From Emydura subglobosa (lineage: Eukaryota; Chordata; Testudines; Chelidae): DNA of 64,000 nt. The stretch covers positions 8,844,844-8,908,843 of the forward strand of contig ML679960.1 of assembly GCA_007922225.1 (NCBI GenBank), written 5' to 3'. Under the pieces are notes generated by a model. It was not told the origin of the DNA, ran no database searches, and saw nothing but the letters and a program-made list of their open reading frames with translations. The translations under genes and the position numbers were made by a program. This document shows positions 59,761 through 64,000 of this stretch, piece by piece; the stretch's first letter is position 1; every line of letters begins with the position of its first letter.

Positions 59761-61235
59761 ACATAAGAATGTAAGAACATAAGAATGGCCATACTGGGTC
59801 AGACCAATGGTCCCATCCATCTATCCCAGTATCCTGTCTTCTGGCAGTTGCCAATGCCAGATGCTTCAGAGGGAATAAAGAACAGGTAATCATCAAGTGA
59901 TCCATCCCTTCACCCTTTCCCAGGCTCTGGCAAACAGCAATCCCTGCCCATTTAACTAATAGCCACTGATGGACCTACCTTCCATTAACTTATCTAGTTC
60001 TTTTTTGAACCCCGTTATAGTCTTGGCCTTCACGACATCCTCTGGCAAGGAATTCCACAGATTGACTGTGTGTTGCATGAAGAAAGACTTCCTTTTGTTC
60101 GTTTTAAACCTGCCACCTATTAATTTCATTTGGTGACCCCTAGTTCTTGTGCTATGAGAAGGAGTAAATAACTCTTCCTTATTTACTTTCTTCATACCAG
60201 TCATGATTTTATAGACCTCTACCATAACCCCCCTTAGTCATCTCTTTTCCAAGCTGAAAAGTTCCAGTCTTATTAATTTCTCCTCATATGGAACCTGCTC
60301 CATACCCCTAATAATTTTTGTTACCCTTTTCTGTACCTATTTCAATTCCAATATATCTTTTTGAGATGGGGCGACCGTATCTGCATGCAGTATTCAAGAT
60401 GTCAGCGTACCTTGGATTTATAAAGAGGCAACGCTATATTTTCTGTCTAATTAGTTATCCCTTTCCTAATGATTCCTAACATTCTGTTAGCTTTTTTTGA
60501 CTGCTACTGCACATTGAGTGGATGTTTTCAGAGAACTATCCACAATGACTCCAAGATCTCTTTTTGAGTGGTAACAGCTAATTTAGACCCCATCATTTTA
60601 TATATATAGTTGGGATTATGTTTTCCAATGTGCATTATTTTGCATTTATCAACACTGAATTTCATCTGCCATTTTGTTGCCCAGTCTCCCAGTTTTGTGA
60701 GATCCCTTTGTAACTCTTTGCAGTCTGCTTTGGACTTAACTATCTTGAGTAGTTTTATATCATCTGCAAATCTTGCCACCTCACTATTTATGAATATGTT
60801 GAACAGTACTGATCCCAGTGCAGACCCCTGGGGGGACACCACTATTTACCTCTGTCCATTTTGAAAACTGACCATTTATTCCTACCCTTTGTTTCCTATC
60901 TATCCAGTTGCTGATCCAGGAGAGTACCTTCCCTCTTATCCCATGACAGTGTACTTGGCTTGAGGGACCTTGTCAAAGGCTTTCTGAAAATCTAAGTACA
61001 CTATATCCACTGGATTACCCTTATCCACATGCTTGTCGACCCTATGAAAGAATTCTAGGAGATTGATGAGGCATGATTTCCTTTTACAAAAACAATGTTG
61101 ACTCTTCCCCAACAAATCGTGTTCATCTACATGCCTGGTACTGAAGTTAGACTTACTGGCCTGTAATTGCCAGGATTGCCTCTGGAGCCTTTTTTCATTG
61201 ACCACACTAAATACTTCCAGCACTAAATCATACTA
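59761..61235 (-). mobile_element. CR1 LINE, 5'-truncated, about 1.5 kb
   Basis: On the minus strand this encodes reverse transcriptase pieces KRKSCLINLLEFFHRVDKHV and VDIVYLDFQKAFDKVP (61223-60936, first catalytic Asp), then GSVLFNIFINS, FADDIKLLK and KLGDWATKWQMKFSVDKCKI (60842-60528, the FADD catalytic pair), then the ORF2 end [34 protein letters not shown] (60225-59956). The 3' tail ends in two imperfect copies of CATTCTTATGT, the short terminal repeat typical of CR1. Frame breaks and a deletion before FADD make it inactive. Confidence 0.9.
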
Positions 61236-62384
61236 AACACTTCCACTCTGTGCAACAGAGATTGTCTAGCTTTAATGGGCACAATTAAACCAGGAGATGT
61301 CTCTGCTTTTGCCAAATCACCGGAAGCTGAGCTCAGGTAGGAAGCTTAAATCTGTTACTTATTTGTCTTCTCTTATGGGAAAGTCCTCTCAGTTTTGATA
61401 TACATTGATATCCTTCCAACATAATTTTGCACTAATATAAATAATTCTATAAAAGGGGCACAATTCTCTATTCAATTCTGAAGTTTCATTAAAAATTCTA
61501 TGCTAAGGATATAATTTATTATTAACATCTTTAATATTTTTGCAGTATTTTTTATAGAACACCATTTAATAGCTTTAGAACTCTATGGGGTTTGTCCCTA
61601 TTAAACCCTACAGGACTTTAGCATAAGGGATTTGTGAAAGCTTCTTTCTTGCATCCATACTTAAAGAAAACTCCTAGGTGAAGAACAACATAAAAAGAAA
61701 TGAGAGCACCCAAGTACATACACCAGTTCACAAAATATTTCACATGAAAGATATCATAATAGTAGTGAGGATTTTTAAATTCCGCCACCTAATCAGTTTG
61801 TATCAAAATGAATTCCACTTCATAAATAGTGAGTATTTTAATATATGTTAAACAGAAGATAGGTACTCCCAATACAAGTCCAACTACAAATCTATAGCTT
61901 CACTAGCAAAAAAACAGAAATATGTAAGCCCAAAGAGCAACCTCCACACCAGGAAAGGCTTCAGAGCAGCCTAACTACCATCTCTTAAATCCCAGACTGT
62001 CAGGAGGAAGCCCCATGAAATTAGGGGAGGGAGAGAATGCTACCTCAAAGTGATCACAGCACAGTCTAATAGGCACAGAGAGGCAGCAGGAAGCCAAGAT
62101 ATTCAAAGAAAAATTCCACTTCTGCTGACAAGTTCATAGTCAGGCACATGCTGGCCTTTTGATCTCTCAATAGGTGGTTTCTCAATTCACAGAGACTTCT
62201 CAGCAACCTGTGAACGTGTCACTGTCTTAAGAAACTACAGTATGTTATCCGGACTTCAGTTCTCTCTCTGGCAGCAAAACACAGGCTGTCAGGTAAGTAG
62301 CTGTTCCCTCTCTGAAGCAACTGATTTTGTTTTTCTGTCATGCAGTAAAAGTATTCTCTTAAACTGGACAGTAAGTTATTGTCT

Positions 62385-62520
62385 TTGAGCTTGTCTATAC
62401 AAAGAGAGTTCTTGTGTGGCAAGCTGGGGTATAAATGTACCTCACACTAGCTTGCCATACACTAAGTTGCAGTGTGGACCCTGTGCCTTGCACTAAAAAT
62501 TCCATGGTGTGTGTTCACCT
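62385..62520. repeat. Possible MITE
   Basis: GCTTGTCTATACAAAGAG at the left and the internal near-palindrome GGCAAGCTGGGGTATAAATG / CACTAGCTTGCCATACACTA resemble a foldback MITE of the GTCTACAC group. The right end is unclear. Confidence 0.35.
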
Positions 62521-62764
62521 TCTGCTTTCATAGGAGAGGTTATGGCTAGAGCTGGGTGAATAACTGACTTTTCAGTTTGCAAGCAGTTTTGAAAAATTGG
62601 GACAATTTGTTTTGGATTGAACTGAATCCAAAAATTGCAAAAAATGTTGGCAAATTTAAAAAATCCATTTTGGGTCAAAAGAAACATGTTTTATTCAATC
62701 TGAAAGTTCTTTTCAATTACTTGTAAATGACCACAGAGGTGGTGGTGATGGAAGCATCTTTCCT

Positions 62765-63030
62765 CTAGCTTGTAACCCAGTGGTTAGGGTGCTCATCTGG
62801 GATATGGGAGTCCCTGTTCCAGTGACTTTTTTTTTTTTTAAATAAAAAGTGGAATAGCTTCAACAGGAGAGATAGAGACCCCCATCAGACAGTGGTTTGG
62901 GCACTCTCCTTAGACGGGCAAGACCTGTGTTCAAATTCCTTCTCCACAGCAGGCATGAGGGGGGACGGGGACTGAAACCTAGGTCTTCCACATACTATGT
63001 GAGGGTCCTAAACACTTAGCTTAAGTTATA
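62765..63030 (+). mobile_element. tRNA-derived SINE
   Basis: AACCCAGTGGTTAGGGTGCT fits a Pol III A box (TAACCCAGTGG) and GTGTTCAAATTCC fits a B box. They belong to two tRNA-like halves around a T-rich stretch. A later inverted-like segment (GAAACCTAGGTCTTCCACAT) resembles an opposing head. It matches the type of tRNA-related SINE found in reptiles. Confidence 0.5.
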
Positions 63031-64000
63031 GAAAACGCCCTACTGCAACCACCTCCTTCTCTGGCCATTTTGTAAATGACATCTCATTCCCAAAAGATAT
63101 GTTTCAGCCCAAAACTATTCAGTAAATTCATGTCATATTCACAAATAGCTTTAATTCACCAAAAACATATTTTCTGGTGATTTTTTTTTATTCACCAATT
63201 TTTTTTCTCCTGCAGGTCTAAGAGATGATGGGAGAAGATCGGAGGTGAAAAAAAGTGTTCTTTGAATTTTTTTTTCCTGTTTTAATTTTCAGTACCTTTA
63301 ATGGTTATACATTTATTCCTGCATGAAAATTATATGCTTTATTAAGAAATAATATGTACTGGGTGGAGATTTAGTAGGATGAAAAGAATTTAAATTCCTT
63401 CTCACCTCCATTCATAATGACTAATCAAAGCATGTGTAATTTTTTCAAGTAATGAATAATTAAATACGATGTTCATAACACTTCAATAGGCTCTTTGAAT
63501 TTGGGCATCAGGCTGATATACAGTAACAGGGAGGCAAAAATACATGTCAATATCCTTGCAAGAAAATTTCAGTGACATTTTCAATATGAGAGACTATAGT
63601 GGCAACCAATTGTTACCACAGAGCCGTATCTCAGATTACCAATTTCCCCTATACGTACAGTAACAGACAGCAGTAGTAACTGTATGACCATGGCTAGCAT
63701 ATTCTGCTTTTTTACTGTCTTCTGCTGTATGTGTACAACTCATGTTAGTAACAACGTGACTTGAATCTCTCCATTCCTTTCTATGCATAGATTGGAATTC
63801 ATCCTGTTACAGTTACAGTTACAGCACATGACAGAGAAAAGCTTTGATTTCATTTGTAGCTGTAATTTCTTGTCTTCTTGGTGGCAATTTGTGAATGAGT
63901 TGGTTTTTACATCAACATTTGGTTTGGTACATCTTTAATTACTGGGCTATGTTACCTTTTGTTCTGTCAAGCAATGTGTCTAGTTATATTTTACTAATGT

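Larger units (their letters stand above)
41559..64000 (-). other. DMD: DMD intron 2 (5' part outside the window)
   Basis: This is intronic sequence upstream of exon 3. At least 22.4 kb is present with no exon 2, in keeping with the very large intron 2 known in other amniotes. Mobile elements dominate: a Harbinger MITE (41984-42258), a double Harbinger block (43617-49724), a CR1 tail (53264-53360), related repeats at about 54200-54625 and 58960-59425, a composite MITE (56594-56975), a long inverted repeat (58772-58898), a hAT MITE (59525-59694), a CR1 copy (59761-61235) and a SINE (62765-63030). The stretches 50050-53250, 57000-58700 and 61250-62380 hold no gene that I can see. Confidence 0.88.

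Noticed and set aside
62765..63030. A functional tRNA gene suggested by A-box and B-box-like motifs
   Set aside because: There is no cloverleaf; spacing and a T-rich insertion fit a tRNA-derived SINE.
41559..64000. Search for DMD exon 2 or an alternative first exon or promoter in this part of intron 2
   Set aside because: No segment encoding YEREDVQKKTFTKW-type residues with splice sites was found on the minus strand.
1..64000. CRISPR arrays, operons, bacterial terminators or plasmid origins
   Set aside because: Sequence type, introns and repeats are those of a vertebrate nuclear genome; no regularly spaced repeats of the CRISPR kind exist.

Overview
The window is a piece of a vertebrate nuclear genome: AT-rich, almost entirely intronic, and full of old interspersed repeats. 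The only host gene I can support is dystrophin (DMD), on the minus strand. Five consecutive coding exons are visible, equivalent to human exons 3, 4, 5, 6 and 7, in transcription order at 41466-41558, 39731-39808, 36020-36112, 26377-26549 and 12065-12183. Their lengths (93, 78, 93, 173 and 119 bp), phases, splice sites and residues all fit. Together they encode most of the N-terminal actin-binding domain (CH1 plus the first part of CH2). The window starts inside intron 7 and ends inside intron 2. Exons 1, 2 and 8 onward were not found.

The residues in exons 3, 4 and 6 look like the sauropsid form of dystrophin rather than the mammalian one. The repeats are CR1 LINEs, MIR-like SINEs, PIF/Harbinger elements with separate Myb-like and transposase genes, hAT-type MITEs and palindromic MITEs. 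This combination suggests a turtle; a crocodilian is the main alternative. The species assignment is inference.

Layout (plus-strand coordinates). 1-12064, intron 7 (part): two abutting CR1 copies at the left edge, a hairpin MITE, an unclassified long repeat, and two inverted copies of another unnamed repeat. 12184-26376, intron 6: an 18-bp tandem repeat, a CR1 copy carrying an 80-bp insertion with an 8-bp target duplication, a small MITE, a purine-rich tract, a GC-richer repeat and MIR-like SINEs. 26550-36019, intron 5: a probable solo LTR-like element, a palindromic MITE and a well preserved hAT MITE with a perfect 8-bp target duplication. 36113-39730 (intron 4) and 39809-41465 (intron 3) are short and nearly free of recognisable repeats. 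41559-64000, intron 2 (part): a Harbinger MITE near exon 3, a 6-kb block of two decayed Harbinger elements (one with a nested retrotransposon fragment), a composite palindromic MITE, a long inverted repeat, a 5'-truncated CR1 and a tRNA-derived SINE.

I see no host RNA gene, no second host protein gene, no CRISPR and no operon. Nothing here is clearly a new biological system. The most instructive signals are the dated nesting of mobile elements, the left/right half pair of Harbinger elements, several unnamed repeat families present in more than one copy, and the uneven divergence of the dystrophin exons.
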